A stretch of 64,000 nucleotides of DNA from Sphingomonas limnosediminicola (GTDB lineage Bacteria; Pseudomonadota; Alphaproteobacteria; Sphingomonadales; Sphingomonadaceae), in contig NZ_BAABBM010000001.1 in assembly GCF_039537965.1 (NCBI RefSeq), forward strand, positions 2,517,501 to 2,581,500. Reading direction: 5' to 3'. The notes beneath the pieces are model-generated. The model worked only from the letters and a program-made list of their open reading frames with translations, had not been told where the DNA came from and did not search any database. Shown here piece by piece: positions 9,442-18,211 of the stretch (positions are counted from its first letter, which is position 1; every line of letters starts with the position of its first letter). Both the position numbers and the translations under genes were made by a program.

Positions 9442-9645
9442 CTAGTTTGTCCGCTCGGCCGGCTTCGCGTTGTATGGCGAGTTCCATTTGTAGGCCGCGC
9501 CAGTCCACCGCAGCGTGCCGAGGATGTGCGACTTGCCCGCGTTGTCGCGCACCCAGACGCAGCCACATGCGGCACAAAGGATGGCGCCGTCGAGCGCGGG
9601 TTCGTTGACCTGATCCGCCTGATGTTTGGTGACTAATCGCTGCAT
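9442..9645 (-). CDS. Hypothetical 67-residue protein with CxxC motif
   Basis: Open frame from ATG 9645, with no clear Shine-Dalgarno. Composition looks protein-like: a CAAC knuckle with a further Cys (CAACGCVWVRD), then the aromatic segment LGTLRWTGAAYKWNSPY. It could be a small zinc-binding protein, but two extra Cys/His ligands are not obvious. Co-oriented with the acyl-CoA dehydrogenases, 130 bp upstream of them. I do not recognise a family and cannot exclude a spurious frame in GC-rich DNA. Confidence 0.4.
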   Translation of the reverse strand: MQRLVTKHQADQVNEPALDGAILCAACGCVWVRDNAGKSHILGTLRWTGAAYKWNSPYNAKPAERTN

Positions 9646-9744
9646 CGGATTGTGCGCGTTGCAGAAGCGCGAAGGGCATATGCTGGGCGAATGGGTCGAA
9701 GGCAACTTAGGTCCCCGGCTAGCGATAAAAGTCGGGGCTAAAAA

Positions 9745-9772
9745 GGCTCGGCCAAGCGGGGTTGGCCGAGCC
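9745..9772 (-). terminator. Intrinsic terminator with no upstream gene
   Basis: Perfect 11-bp inverted repeat, arms 9745-9755 and 9762-9772 (GGCTCGGCCAA / TTGGCCGAGCC) with a 6-nt loop. On the minus strand it is followed immediately by a T-run (AAAA on the plus strand at 9741-9744, after CTA). On the plus strand there is no T-run, so it terminates minus-strand transcription, yet no minus-strand gene ends near it. Confidence 0.8.
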
Positions 9773-9990
9773 TAGTGAAGCTGCTGACTTCTAACGTAGG
9801 TTGCAATTTAAAGTTTAACGAAGGGCGAAGATCAAGATCGAGTATTCGAGGTTTTCGTCCGCTCACGAAAGATTTCACGCGAACCTTCAGAGAAGGCGGG
9901 GTTCGACGAGCTTACTTACCGTCGTGTCAGGAAAGTGATGCGGCGGTCTTGTTTCGCGCCATGCAGCGGCTTAGCGCGAGCGCAAACAGT
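9773..9990 (-). ncRNA. Candidate small RNA (gene-free region ending in a terminator)
   Basis: The 360 bp between the hypothetical gene at 9442-9645 and the FadB-like start at 10006 contain no convincing coding frame. The minus-strand stretch ends in a textbook intrinsic terminator (9745-9772), implying a transcript of roughly 150-230 nt. Within it, small stem-loops can be drawn (for example CCTTC/GAAGG and CGACG/CGTCG on the minus strand). I looked for tmRNA, SRP RNA, RNase P and 6S landmarks and did not find them. The 5' end is a guess; the existence of the RNA rests on the terminator. Confidence 0.3.
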
Positions 9991-10005
9991 AACGAGGCAT
10001 TCGCG

Positions 10006-12084
10006 ATGACCGACGTGAGGGAAAAGCCGACGACCAGCCCGATCTCCACCCGCAAGCATGGCGACGTGTTGATCGTGCTTTCGAACAACCCGCCGGTGAA
10101 CGCGCTGTCGACAGCCGCCCGCCAGGGCCTGGTCGATGCTATCGCCGAAGCAGAAGCCGACGAAAGCGTGAAGGCGGTGGTCATCGCTTGCGAAGGCCAG
10201 ACTTTCTTTGCCGGCGCGGACATCACGGAATTCGGCAAGCCGCCGCAGAATCCGTGGCTTCCGCAGGTCGTCGACATCATCGAGGCATGTTCCAAGCCGG
10301 TGGTCGCGGCGATCCACGGAACGGCATTTGGCGGCGGGCTCGAAGTGGCGCTGGGCTGCCATTATCGCGTCGCGGATCCGAGCGCGAAGCTGGGCACGCC
10401 GGAGGTGAAGCTCGGGCTTCTGCCTGGTGCTGGAGGGACTCAGCGGCTGCCGCGCGTGGCGGGGGTTCGCAAGGCCTTGGAGATGACGGCGACCGGCAAC
10501 CCGATCGGCGCGCGCGAAGGTTTCGAATGCGGGCTGATCGACCGGCTGGTCGAAGGCGAGCTGCTGCCGCACGCGGTGGCTTATGCGGAGGAGGTGCGCG
10601 ACATACGCCCACTGCCGCGCTCGTCGGCTTTTGAAGAGAAGGTCGGCAACGTCGATCCGGCGGTGTTCGACGATTTCCGCCGCGACAATGCGCGCAAGTT
10701 CCGCGGCTTGGACGCGCCCGAAAAGAATATCGAGGCGGTGCGGATCGCGACTCAGAAACCCTACACCGAAGGCGTGATGGACGAGCGCCGGCTGTTCATG
10801 GAGCTGATGACCGGCACGCAGGCGCGGGCGCAGCAATATTTCTTCTTCGCCGAGCGCAAGGCGGCAAAGATCGACAACCTCCCCGAAGGCACGGTGCCGC
10901 GCGACATCAAGCGGGTCGGCGTCATCGGCGCCGGCACGATGGGCGGCGGCATCTCGATGAACTTCCTGTCGGCGGGCATCCCAGTGACGATCGTCGAGAT
11001 GGGCCAGGAAGCACTCGACCGCGGCACCGGCGTGATGCGCAAGAATTACGAAGCGACCGCTTCGAAGGGCCGGATGACGACCGAGCAGGTTGAAAAGGCG
11101 ATGGGGCTGTTGAAGCCGACGCTCGACTTTGAGGCGCTTGGCGAGTGCGACCTCATCATTGAGGCCGTCTACGAGAACATGGACGTGAAGAAGGAAGTGT
11201 TCGGCCGGCTCGACAAGATCGCCAAGCCGGGTGCGATCCTCGCGTCCAACACATCCTACCTCGACATCAATGAGATTGCGGCGAGCATCTCGCGGCCGGG
11301 CGATGTCGTCGGCATGCACTTCTTCTCGCCGGCGAACGTCATGAAGCTGCTCGAGGTCGTGCGCGGCGACAAGACGTCACCCGACGTGCTGCTGACGGCG
11401 ATGCAGCTCGGCAAGAAGATCCGGAAGGTTCCAGTGGTCGCGGGCGTGTGCCACGGCTTTATCGGCAACCGCATGCTGATGCCGCGTCAGGTCGAGGCGA
11501 CCAAGCTGCTGCTCGAAGGCGCGACGCCGGAGCAGGTTGACCGCGCCCACGTCGAGTTCGGCATGCCGATGGGACCGTTCCAGATGGCCGACCTCGCGGG
11601 TGTCGACATCGGCTGGCACCGCGATCCGAACCGGATCGAGAACGTGCGCGACGCGCTCTGCGCGATTGACCGCTGGGGCCAGAAGAAAGGCGCGGGCTTC
11701 TACGATTACGACGAGAAGCGCCGACCGACTCCCTCACCGGTCGTCCAGAAGATCATCGAGGATTTCGCCGAGAAGCAGGGCGTCGAGCGCCGTCAGATCG
11801 GCGACGAGGAAATCGTCGAGCGCACGCTCTACACGATGGTCAACGAGGGCGCGAAGATCCTGGAGGAGGGCATCGCGCAGCGCGCGTCCGACATCGATGT
11901 CGTGTGGGTCTACGGCTACGGCTGGCCGGTCTATCGCGGCGGGCCGATGTTTTGGGCGGACACGGTCGGCCCCGATAAGATCGTCGAGGGCCTGAAGCGG
12001 CAGGAAGAGCGCATGAAGCCGGAATTCAGCTTCTCCAAGCTTCTGCTCGACAAGGCTGAAAAGGGCGAGCGCTTTACTGGCTGA
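10006..12084 (+). CDS. Bifunctional enoyl-CoA hydratase / 3-hydroxyacyl-CoA dehydrogenase (FadB/FadJ type)
   Basis: Two central steps of fatty acid beta-oxidation in one cytoplasmic protein of 692 aa. The N-terminal crotonase half shows [17 protein letters not shown] and the oxyanion-hole segment [16 protein letters not shown], then [15 protein letters not shown]. The NAD-binding half begins [14 protein letters not shown], has the catalytic stretch [13 protein letters not shown] and [17 protein letters not shown], and ends with a second HAD C-terminal domain ([26 protein letters not shown]). The start at 10006 (GAGG nearby) is preferred over open upstream Mets, which lead into the putative RNA region. 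It is divergent from the acyl-CoA dehydrogenase pair, completing three beta-oxidation activities; the thiolase is not in the window. Confidence 0.94.
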   Translation: MTDVREKPTTSPISTRKHGDVLIVLSNNPPVNALSTAARQGLVDAIAEAEADESVKAVVIACEGQTFFAGADITEFGKPPQNPWLPQVVDIIEACSKPVVAAIHGTAFGGGLEVALGCHYRVADPSAKLGTPEVKLGLLPGAGGTQRLPRVAGVRKALEMTATGNPIGAREGFECGLIDRLVEGELLPHAVAYAEEVRDIRPLPRSSAFEEKVGNVDPAVFDDFRRDNARKFRGLDAPEKNIEAVRIATQKPYTEGVMDERRLFMELMTGTQARAQQYFFFAERKAAKIDNLPEGTVPRDIKRVGVIGAGTMGGGISMNFLSAGIPVTIVEMGQEALDRGTGVMRKNYEATASKGRMTTEQVEKAMGLLKPTLDFEALGECDLIIEAVYENMDVKKEVFGRLDKIAKPGAILASNTSYLDINEIAASISRPGDVVGMHFFSPANVMKLLEVVRGDKTSPDVLLTAMQLGKKIRKVPVVAGVCHGFIGNRMLMPRQVEATKLLLEGATPEQVDRAHVEFGMPMGPFQMADLAGVDIGWHRDPNRIENVRDALCAIDRWGQKKGAGFYDYDEKRRPTPSPVVQKIIEDFAEKQGVERRQIGDEEIVERTLYTMVNEGAKILEEGIAQRASDIDVVWVYGYGWPVYRGGPMFWADTVGPDKIVEGLKRQEERMKPEFSFSKLLLDKAEKGERFTG

Positions 12085-12145
12085 GGCCGAGGGAACCCTT
12101 GACCTCGCGAAGCATCTAACCCGTGCAAGGCATGGAGAGATCAGC

Positions 12146-12769
12146 ATGGCGACGACGATTCCGGAAGCCCGACAGGAACGGGCGCTGCGCCGTTACTCCA
12201 ACACGGCGGTGACCATTCACTGGATCACAGTCGTCCTCGTGCTGTTCCAGATCTGGCTGGGTCTCAGCTTCGCCGACATGGCGCAGGGTTCCGCGCGCGG
12301 AAACCTGTTCACGTGGCACAAGACAATCGGCGCGACGATCCTGCTGCTGACGATCATCCGGCTGACCTATCGCCTGACGAACCCGCCGCCGCCCTATCCT
12401 ACGGACTTGCCGCGGTGGGAGCAGATTGCGGGAACCTGGAACCATCGCCTGTTCTACATACTCCTGATCGGGCTTCCCATTGGAGGTCTGATCGCGGTGT
12501 CGGGCCACGCGCGCGGACCGACGACGCCGTTGCTCGGCGGCGTGCCCCTCCCAGTGATCCCCGGCATATCGGAACAGATGGGTGAAGCGGCAGGCGAGAT
12601 TCACTCAGCACTCGCCTGGGTCCTGATCGCACTGATAGTGATTCACGCGGCGGCGGCGTTGAAGCACCAGTTCATCGACAAGGACCGCGCGGCGGGAAGG
12701 ATGCCGCCATTCAGAGACCCCGTAGATGAACCAGTGGTCGTCGGCCAGGGTCGTCGCGCAGAAGGCTGA
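12146..12769 (+). CDS. Cytochrome b561 family protein
   Basis: Four-helix membrane b-type cytochrome of the bacterial CybB type, which moves electrons between quinol and periplasmic acceptors such as superoxide. Seen: helix 1 with VTIHWITVVLVLFQIWLGL, helix 2 with WHKTIGATILLLTIIRLTYR, helix 3 NHRLFYILLIGLPIGGLI, and helix 4 HSALAWVLIALIVIHAAAALKH. The histidines in these helices are the expected haem ligands. 207 aa. The last 59 bp overlap the 3' end of the convergent MFS gene, so the polar C-terminal tail (DEPVVVGQGRRAEG) is encoded by DNA used on both strands. Confidence 0.93.
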   Translation: MATTIPEARQERALRRYSNTAVTIHWITVVLVLFQIWLGLSFADMAQGSARGNLFTWHKTIGATILLLTIIRLTYRLTNPPPPYPTDLPRWEQIAGTWNHRLFYILLIGLPIGGLIAVSGHARGPTTPLLGGVPLPVIPGISEQMGEAAGEIHSALAWVLIALIVIHAAAALKHQFIDKDRAAGRMPPFRDPVDEPVVVGQGRRAEG

Positions 12770-13913
12770 GCATCGCCAGTGCAACGCCGGCGAGAAGGGC
12801 GCTGGTGATGAAGGTCGCGGCGCTGCCGTCGCGGTCCCAGAGGTAGCCCGCGCCAAGGCTGGCGAGGAGGGCGCCGATGCCCGACACGAACCAGAATGCG
12901 CCGAAGCTCGTCGCCCGCAACTCCTCCGGAGCGGTGTCCGCGATCATTCTTGAAAAAATGCCCTGCGTAAGGGCCATGTGAGCACCCCACAGGATCACGC
13001 CAAGCGTCAGGCCGGCGTAGCTGTCGGTCTTCGCAAGGACGAGGTTGCCGGCGATCAGCAGGGCGATGCCTGCCATCAAGATCGACTTGGGGCTCATGCG
13101 ATCGCTGAGAATTCCCGCGGGGTAGGCGAGCACCACATAGGCTAGATTGAAGAGTGCGAGCGTGAGCGGCGACCAGGCTTCGCTGAGGCCGACTTCAATG
13201 CCCTTCAAAATCAGGAAAGCTTCGGAGAAGCGTGCCAGGGCGAACAGGAAGCCGACGGCCAGCAGGCGCTTCGTTTCCTGGTCCAGGCCTTTGAACCCGG
13301 CGAAGAAAGGCGCGCGCTTGAGTGGTCTGAGATGATGTTCCGGTTCGCGAAGCGCCAGCCAGGCGAGCAGGAACGAGCAGAAGGCGGGTATGATCGCGAC
13401 CCAATAGACGGCGCGGATGTCGCTCGCGAACCAGGCCATGAGCGCGATGGCCGCAATGGGAGCAAGCAGCGCGCCTACAGTGTCGAGCGACTGCCGAAGC
13501 CCGAATGCGCGTCCGCGAATTTCGGCTGGTGTTTCGTCGGCGAGCATGGCGTCGCGCGGGGCGCCGCGGATGCCCTTGCCGATACGGTCAGCGAAACGTG
13601 CGCCCATGAGCGCCGCTGCGCTGGCGGCGAGCGGGAAGAGCGGCTTCGACAATGCGGCGAGGCCGTAGCCGGCGACGACCCACGGTTTGCGTTTCATGCT
13701 GCGGTCGGAGAGCCGTCCGGATGCGAGCTTAGCGAAGTTCGCGGTGGCCTCCGCAATGCCGTCGATGGCGCCAAGCGCTGTCGCGGGGAGGCCGAGCACA
13801 ATCGTCACGAAGGCCGGCAGCAACGCGTGATAGATTTCGCTCGACAGGTCCATCAGCATGCTGACGAAGCCGAGGATCCAGACGTTGCGGGGCAGGGGCG
13901 GACGGCTACTCAC
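12711..13913 (-). CDS. MFS transporter
   Basis: Major facilitator superfamily efflux-type permease of about 400 aa with twelve predicted helices. Seen: helix 1 VWILGFVSMLMDLSSEIYHA, the loop 2-3 signature region LASGRLSDRSMKRKPWVVAGY, and the mid-protein repeat AGILSDRMSPKSILMAGI. The N-terminal wording (MDLSSEI) resembles a bacterial MFS subgroup with no settled substrate. The start is taken as GTG 13913; an ATG at 13985 is also open but lies in the promoter/operator region shared with the divergent MarR gene. That divergent arrangement suggests MarR control of this exporter. Confidence 0.88.
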   Translation of the reverse strand: MSSRPPLPRNVWILGFVSMLMDLSSEIYHALLPAFVTIVLGLPATALGAIDGIAEATANFAKLASGRLSDRSMKRKPWVVAGYGLAALSKPLFPLAASAAALMGARFADRIGKGIRGAPRDAMLADETPAEIRGRAFGLRQSLDTVGALLAPIAAIALMAWFASDIRAVYWVAIIPAFCSFLLAWLALREPEHHLRPLKRAPFFAGFKGLDQETKRLLAVGFLFALARFSEAFLILKGIEVGLSEAWSPLTLALFNLAYVVLAYPAGILSDRMSPKSILMAGIALLIAGNLVLAKTDSYAGLTLGVILWGAHMALTQGIFSRMIADTAPEELRATSFGAFWFVSGIGALLASLGAGYLWDRDGSAATFITSALLAGVALAMLSLLRDDPGRRPLVHLRGL

Positions 13914-13973
13914 CCGCGCCTCATCGCGGCTCCGTCGCGCCCGCGCAACCTTTCGTCGCGACTCTGTCGGGCC

Positions 13974-14004
13974 GCAATATTGCAACCGTAAAAATGTTTG
14001 TTAC
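13974..14004. promoter_or_regulatory. Candidate MarR operator between MFS and MarR genes
   Basis: The gap between the divergent genes holds a perfect 10-bp palindrome GCAATATTGC (13974-13983) and an imperfect 17-bp inverted repeat GTAAAAATGTTTGTTAC (13988-14004). MarR-family dimers typically bind 16-20 bp AT-rich palindromes in exactly this position. Assignment is by position and symmetry only. Confidence 0.45.
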
Positions 14005-14013
14005 GCTGCAAGG

Positions 14014-14424
14014 ATGATGTGGGGGTCTTCACCGGCGGCCATCGCCAATCGCTTCAACACGCTCGCCCAGAATTGGGTAGCGGACGGCCCAGCTGCTCGG
14101 GCAGAGCGCGCACGGCGAAAGCTGATGAATTGCATCGGCCAACGCGAGCCAGCGACGCTCAACGAGGTTGCTCAGGCCGTCGGACGGGGTGCACCCGCCG
14201 TTAGCCGTGCGGTCGATACGCTGGTTCGCGGGGGCCTGGTCGAGCGGACGCAGAATCCGGACAACCGTCGTCGGCTGGCGCTTCGCCTCACCGACCAGGG
14301 CCGCGACGAACTTGGCAATCTGCCCAGCGCCGGCTCAGGGCTTGAACTGCGGCTGGAACGGCTCGCTCACAGCGAACTTCGCGCGATCGAACGCGCGATC
14401 GAGATCCTCGAACGCGCCAGCTGA
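14014..14424 (+). CDS. MarR family transcriptional regulator
   Basis: 136-residue winged-helix DNA-binding protein. Seen: helix-turn-helix NEVAQAVGRGAPAVSRAVDTLVRGGLVERTQNPDNRRR, including the wing with the characteristic D-x-R-R-R sequence (DNRRRLALRLTDQGRDEL). A C-terminal dimerisation helix ends ERAIEILERAS. Two adjacent ATGs (14014, 14017) are possible starts. Divergent from the MFS transporter, which it probably represses until a ligand binds; this is a common genetic arrangement for MarR proteins but the ligand is unknown. The small basic protein gene on the other strand converges on it with a 2-bp gap. Confidence 0.88.
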   Translation: MMWGSSPAAIANRFNTLAQNWVADGPAARAERARRKLMNCIGQREPATLNEVAQAVGRGAPAVSRAVDTLVRGGLVERTQNPDNRRRLALRLTDQGRDELGNLPSAGSGLELRLERLAHSELRAIERAIEILERAS

Positions 14425-14426
14425 GC

Positions 14427-14651
14427 TTAGCCCTTCGCTCTTCGGCGCCGGGTTTCCCAACCCTTCTTTGCGGCTTCGCTGCGTCTGCTGGAACGGCCAT
14501 GGCCGGCATTCTTGCCGCCCTTGTCCTGCTTGTTGACCGTCCGCCACGCGCGCTTTTCAGCTTCTTTCTTGCTGACGCCGCGCTTTTCATAGCTCTTCTC
14601 AATATGTTCGGCTTTGCGGCCCTGCTTACTGGTGTACGCACCGCGGGGCAT
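14427..14651 (-). CDS. Small basic protein of the family often annotated 'plasmid stabilization protein'
   Basis: 74 residues, about a third Lys/Arg, beginning MPRGAYTSKQGRKAEHIEKS and carrying YEKRGVSKKEAEKRAWRTVNK. This resembles small proteins in many proteobacteria that automatic annotation calls plasmid stabilization protein; there is no toxin partner here and the chromosomal context gives no reason to think of plasmid maintenance. The ATG at 14651 has a good SD (AAGGAGAG). Gly/Arg-rich C-terminus (HGRSSRRSEAAKKGWETR). Function unknown; nucleic-acid binding is plausible from charge alone. Confidence 0.7.
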   Translation of the reverse strand: MPRGAYTSKQGRKAEHIEKSYEKRGVSKKEAEKRAWRTVNKQDKGGKNAGHGRSSRRSEAAKKGWETRRRRAKG

Positions 14652-14773
14652 GATACTCTCCTTCAGGTTAAAGCGTCCAAACGCTCGAAATGCGCCGCGC
14701 GTTGCGATGCTGCGTTGCAACATCGCGCACTTTTCCCTATGTGGCCGCCACACGAAATTTCCGGAAAAATCAG

Positions 14774-16594
14774 ATGAACCTGCGTAACGTCGCGATCATC
14801 GCGCACGTCGATCACGGCAAGACGACCCTTGTCGACCAGCTCTTCCGCCAGTCGGGCACCTTCCGCGACAACCAGCGCGTCGAAGAGCGGGCGATGGATT
14901 CGAACGACCTCGAGAAGGAGCGCGGGATCACGATTCTCGCCAAGTGCACGTCGGTCGAATGGAACGGCACGCACATCAATATCGTCGACACGCCGGGCCA
15001 CGCCGACTTCGGCGCGGAGGTGGAACGCATCCTCAGCATGGTCGACGGCGTCATCCTGCTTGTCGACGCGGCCGAAGGGCCGATGCCGCAGACCAAGTTC
15101 GTCACCGGCAAGGCGCTAAGCCTCGGCCTCAAGCCGATCGTCGTCGTCAACAAGATCGATCGCCCTGACGCGCGCGCCTCGGAAGTGCTCGACGAAGTGT
15201 TCGAGTTGTTTCTCAACCTTGAAGCAAACGACGAGCAGCTCGACTTTCCGACGCTCTACGCCTCGGGCCGCGCCGGTTATGCCGGCAAGACCGACGACGT
15301 GCGCGAGGGCGACCTGACGCCGCTGTTCCAGACGATCGTCGATCATGTGCCGGCACCCGCGCTCGACCCGCAGGGCGAGTTCAAGATGCTTGCGACGCTG
15401 CTCGACCGCGACAACTTCCTCGGCCGTATCCTGACAGGCCGAATCGAGAGCGGCACGCTCAACATCAACGACCCCATCCGCGCGATGGACGTCAACGGCA
15501 ACGTCGTCGAGGACGGCCGCGTCACCAAGCTTTTCGCGTTCCAGGGTCTGGAGCGCGTTCCGGTCGAATCCGCCAAGGCTGGCGACATCGTCGCGATCGC
15601 CGGGCTGGTGAAGGCAACCGTGTCGAACACGATCGGCACGCCGGCAATCTCGGAACCGCTCCATGCACGCGAGATCGATCCGCCGACGCTCAGCATGACC
15701 TTCGCGGTCAACGACAGCCCGTTCGCCGGCAAGGATGGCGACAAGGTGCAGAGCCGTGTGATCCGCGACCGCCTGCTGCGCGAGGCAGAAGGCAATGTCG
15801 CGATCCGCGTCACCGAGACCGCCGGTTCGGATGCTTTCGAGGTCGCTGGTCGCGGTGAGCTTCAGCTCGGCGTGGTCATCGAGACCCTGCGCCGAGAGGG
15901 ATTCGAACTCGGCATCAGCCGCCCCCGCGTGCTGTTCCGCGACGGACCGAATGGCCGCGAGGAGCCGTATGAAACGGTCGTCGTCGACGTCGATGACGAA
16001 TTCTCGGGCACGGTCATCGACAAGATGGCGCTGCGCAAGGCGGAGATGACTGACATGCGCCCGTCGGGTGGCGGCAAGACGCGGTTGATCTTCTCGGCGC
16101 CGTCGCGCGGCCTCATCGGCTACCACGGCGAATTCCTGTCCGATACGCGCGGCACGGGAATCATGAACCGGCTGTTCGAGAAATACGGCCCCTACAAGGG
16201 CCCGATCCAGGGCCGTCAGAACGGCGTCCTGATCTCGATGGAGAAGGGCCCCGCGGTCGCTTACGCGCTTAGCGCATTAGAAGATCGCGGCATCCTGTTC
16301 ATCTCGCCCGGCGAGATGCTCTACGAGGGCATGGTCATCGGCGAGAATGCCAAGATCCAGGACCTCGAGGTCAATCCTCTGAAGTCCAAGCAGCTCACCA
16401 ACTTCCGCGCGTCCGGCCCGAAGGACGAAGGCATTCGCCTGACGCCGCCGCGGCGGATGAGCCTGGAGCAGGCGATCGCCTACATTCAGGATGACGAGCT
16501 GGTCGAGGTTACGCCCAAGGCGATCCGCATTCGCAAGCGCTATCTCGACCCGCACGAGCGCAAGCGCCAATCGCGCAAGATGGAAGCCGCCTGA
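14774..16594 (+). CDS. typA: Ribosome-associated GTPase TypA/BipA
   Basis: Translational GTPase of the EF-G/LepA superfamily, 606 aa, acting in ribosome assembly and stress or cold adaptation. G motifs are visible: [14 protein letters not shown] (G1), RGITI (G2), DTPGHADFG (G3), NKIDRPDA (G4). Domain II follows, then the EF-G domain III/V-like region and the C-terminal BipA-specific domain ([20 protein letters not shown]; [17 protein letters not shown]; basic tail). The start at 14774 gives the family N-terminus [16 protein letters not shown]. It has no clear operon partner; the gene behind it on the other strand ends 16 bp away. Confidence 0.97.
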   Translation: MNLRNVAIIAHVDHGKTTLVDQLFRQSGTFRDNQRVEERAMDSNDLEKERGITILAKCTSVEWNGTHINIVDTPGHADFGAEVERILSMVDGVILLVDAAEGPMPQTKFVTGKALSLGLKPIVVVNKIDRPDARASEVLDEVFELFLNLEANDEQLDFPTLYASGRAGYAGKTDDVREGDLTPLFQTIVDHVPAPALDPQGEFKMLATLLDRDNFLGRILTGRIESGTLNINDPIRAMDVNGNVVEDGRVTKLFAFQGLERVPVESAKAGDIVAIAGLVKATVSNTIGTPAISEPLHAREIDPPTLSMTFAVNDSPFAGKDGDKVQSRVIRDRLLREAEGNVAIRVTETAGSDAFEVAGRGELQLGVVIETLRREGFELGISRPRVLFRDGPNGREEPYETVVVDVDDEFSGTVIDKMALRKAEMTDMRPSGGGKTRLIFSAPSRGLIGYHGEFLSDTRGTGIMNRLFEKYGPYKGPIQGRQNGVLISMEKGPAVAYALSALEDRGILFISPGEMLYEGMVIGENAKIQDLEVNPLKSKQLTNFRASGPKDEGIRLTPPRRMSLEQAIAYIQDDELVEVTPKAIRIRKRYLDPHERKRQSRKMEAA

Positions 16595-16610
16595 ACCCGA
16601 ACGGGCGGCG

Positions 16611-17093
16611 TCAGGCGCAGCCCTCGACCAGCTGGATCGTGCCGTTGCCGGCGTGAATGGTCTGCACGCGGCGCTTCAAGTTCGTCTCGAAGCGCACGCC
16701 GCGTGTTTCGGGCCGAACCCAATAGGTCAGATATTCCGACGGCAGCCCTTCGTAATGGTGTGGTTCGGCCCGGAGTTTCTTGCCGTAGGCGCGGCGGACC
16801 TCTGCGGCGGTTGCGCCGATGCCGATACCGCGCGGTGTCGTTACTCCGCTCGGGTCGCCGATGGAGATGCGCGTCAGCTTGTAGTTCTGGAACATGAACC
16901 AGATGCCCTGGTCGCGCCCGACGGGCTGCACCTCCACGCAGGCCTGCTCACTGTCGATGGGCTCGCCCTTCAGGCGGATGTGCAGCGCTCTCTCCACCTG
17001 CTGCCGGGTCATTCCGATCCTGGCCGCGCCCCAACCGTCGGGCGTCAGATGTGCCATCGCCGCCGCAGCGACGAAAAGAGAGAGGGCCGGCAT
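16611..17093 (-). CDS. Hypothetical exported protein
   Basis: 160 residues with a short N-terminal hydrophobic segment ending in AMA (probable signal peptide), so likely periplasmic. Two similar stretches, GAARIGMTRQQVERAL and GIGATAAEVRRAYG, resemble the paired helices of SmpA/OmlA-like small domains, but I do not claim that family. The mature part has two Cys (Cys in EQACVEV and near the C-terminal GCA end) that could form a disulfide. Its start overlaps the stop of the DUF3828 gene (TGATG), so it is the third gene of the EVE-DUF3828 operon. Confidence 0.75.
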   Translation of the reverse strand: MPALSLFVAAAAMAHLTPDGWGAARIGMTRQQVERALHIRLKGEPIDSEQACVEVQPVGRDQGIWFMFQNYKLTRISIGDPSGVTTPRGIGIGATAAEVRRAYGKKLRAEPHHYEGLPSEYLTYWVRPETRGVRFETNLKRRVQTIHAGNGTIQLVEGCA

Positions 17094-17545
17094 CAGTGCT
17101 TCCTCCGCTGCTTGCGGTTGGATTCCTCGACGGCCCGAAGCAGGCTCGGCTCATCGGCTGAGCTTACGTCGGCAATCCGCCATTCGCTGCCGCCCCGTTC
17201 AAGGCTGAAGCGCGCCTTCCTGGGCTTGTCGCCGGTGAAGCCGATGGAAACCTCCACGACCGCGTTTCGCGCGTCCCGCTGCGACACCTTCACGACCGTT
17301 GCGCGCATGCCGGCTGTGTCCTGGCACTGACAAACCGGATCGCCGTCGAGATAGCCGACCTCGCCATTGGCGAGCTTCGAATCTTCTGCCAGTGCCGCGG
17401 CGAGGCGCGGGGCAAAAACCCGGTCAGGATGGTCGAAGGGGCTGTAATCGCGGACTCGATAGCTGGCGTACAGGTGCTGCATGAACGCCCTGGGCGTTTC
17501 CGCTGCCGGTTGGGCGGCCGCGGCGGCAAGCAGGAACAAGATCAT
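17093..17545 (-). CDS. DUF3828 domain-containing exported protein
   Basis: 150 residues, N-terminal signal-like segment MILFLLAAAAAQPA, then YRVRDYSPFDHPDRVFAP and a core of alternating strands including VVEVSIGFTGDKPRKARFSL and GGSEWRIADVSS. This arrangement matches DUF3828, an NTF2-like periplasmic fold of unknown role (E. coli YbjP is a lipoprotein member). The start at 17545 overlaps the EVE gene stop by ATGA. The basic C-terminus (NRKQRRKH) is unusual for an exported protein. Function unknown. Confidence 0.75.
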   Translation of the reverse strand: MILFLLAAAAAQPAAETPRAFMQHLYASYRVRDYSPFDHPDRVFAPRLAAALAEDSKLANGEVGYLDGDPVCQCQDTAGMRATVVKVSQRDARNAVVEVSIGFTGDKPRKARFSLERGGSEWRIADVSSADEPSLLRAVEESNRKQRRKH

Positions 17546-17943
17546 CTCGTTCCTGCCATCTCGAGGATCTTGCGCCACTCATCGTCGCGCACTGGCGCTA
17601 CCGAGAGGCGTGACTGGCGGATCAACTCCATCGCGGCGAGGCTCGGTTCGGTCTTTATGTCCTTGAGCGTCACCGGACCGATAGCTTTGACAGGCTCGAC
17701 ACGGACGGAGACCCAATCCGGGTCCTTGGGGTCGGGCGCCGCCTCGCGAACGATGCGCATCACACCGACGACGGCCTTGTCGGACATGCTGTGGTAAAGG
17801 AACGCTTCGTCGCCCTTCTTCATCGCGCGAAGATGGAGGCGAGCGGCATTATTGCGGACGCCGTCCCACTCTGTTCCGCCGTCGCGGACGAGGTCGTCCC
17901 AGCTGTAGCTTTCGGGTTCCGACTTCATCAGCCAGTGCGCCAT
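17542..17943 (-). CDS. EVE domain-containing protein
   Basis: 133-residue stand-alone EVE (PUA-like) domain, related to human THYN1. Seen: MAHWLMKSEPESYSWDDL, the aromatic pocket W-x-GVRNNAARLHLRAM, GDEAFLYHS and VVGVMRIVREAAPDP, then the C-terminal LSVAPVRDDEWRKILEMAG. EVE domains are thought to bind modified bases in DNA or RNA. First gene of a three-gene overlapping operon with two predicted exported proteins, an odd partnership that offers no obvious function. In alphaproteobacteria this protein is common and chromosomal. Confidence 0.92.
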   Translation of the reverse strand: MAHWLMKSEPESYSWDDLVRDGGTEWDGVRNNAARLHLRAMKKGDEAFLYHSMSDKAVVGVMRIVREAAPDPKDPDWVSVRVEPVKAIGPVTLKDIKTEPSLAAMELIRQSRLSVAPVRDDEWRKILEMAGTR

Positions 17944-18211
17944 TACAACACCTCCTGTCCCAGGCTGATACCATCGCCGGTGAGGCGAGCCATACCATCG
18001 GCAGGACGAGCCGAAACAGCTGTGGATAAGTGGAAAAGTATGAGCAATTCCAATTCGTTCCGGATTCCGTCCCGAGTCGCGAACGGTTCACCGCCGATCG
18101 GTTGGACTCGCGAATAACATACCATATCTGGGTTGCAGCAAATGAGAGCGAGTGAGCCAAGGGCGATTTAGACGCCGGCTCGAGGGCAAGACGGACTTCC
18201 CCGCTGGGATA

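Noticed and set aside
9773..10005. tmRNA, SRP RNA, RNase P RNA or 6S RNA in the gene-free stretch
   Set aside because: None of the conserved landmarks (tag frame, GNAR tetraloop arms, GAGGAAAGUC) could be found, so only an unnamed sRNA is proposed.
9916..11319. 467-codon minus-strand open frame opposite the FadB-like gene
   Set aside because: It is a shadow of a high-GC gene: no family features, Arg/His-rich composition, and the plus-strand gene has complete catalytic motifs.
14427..14651. Toxin-antitoxin or plasmid maintenance locus
   Set aside because: The family name suggests it, but there is no partner gene and no plasmid feature.
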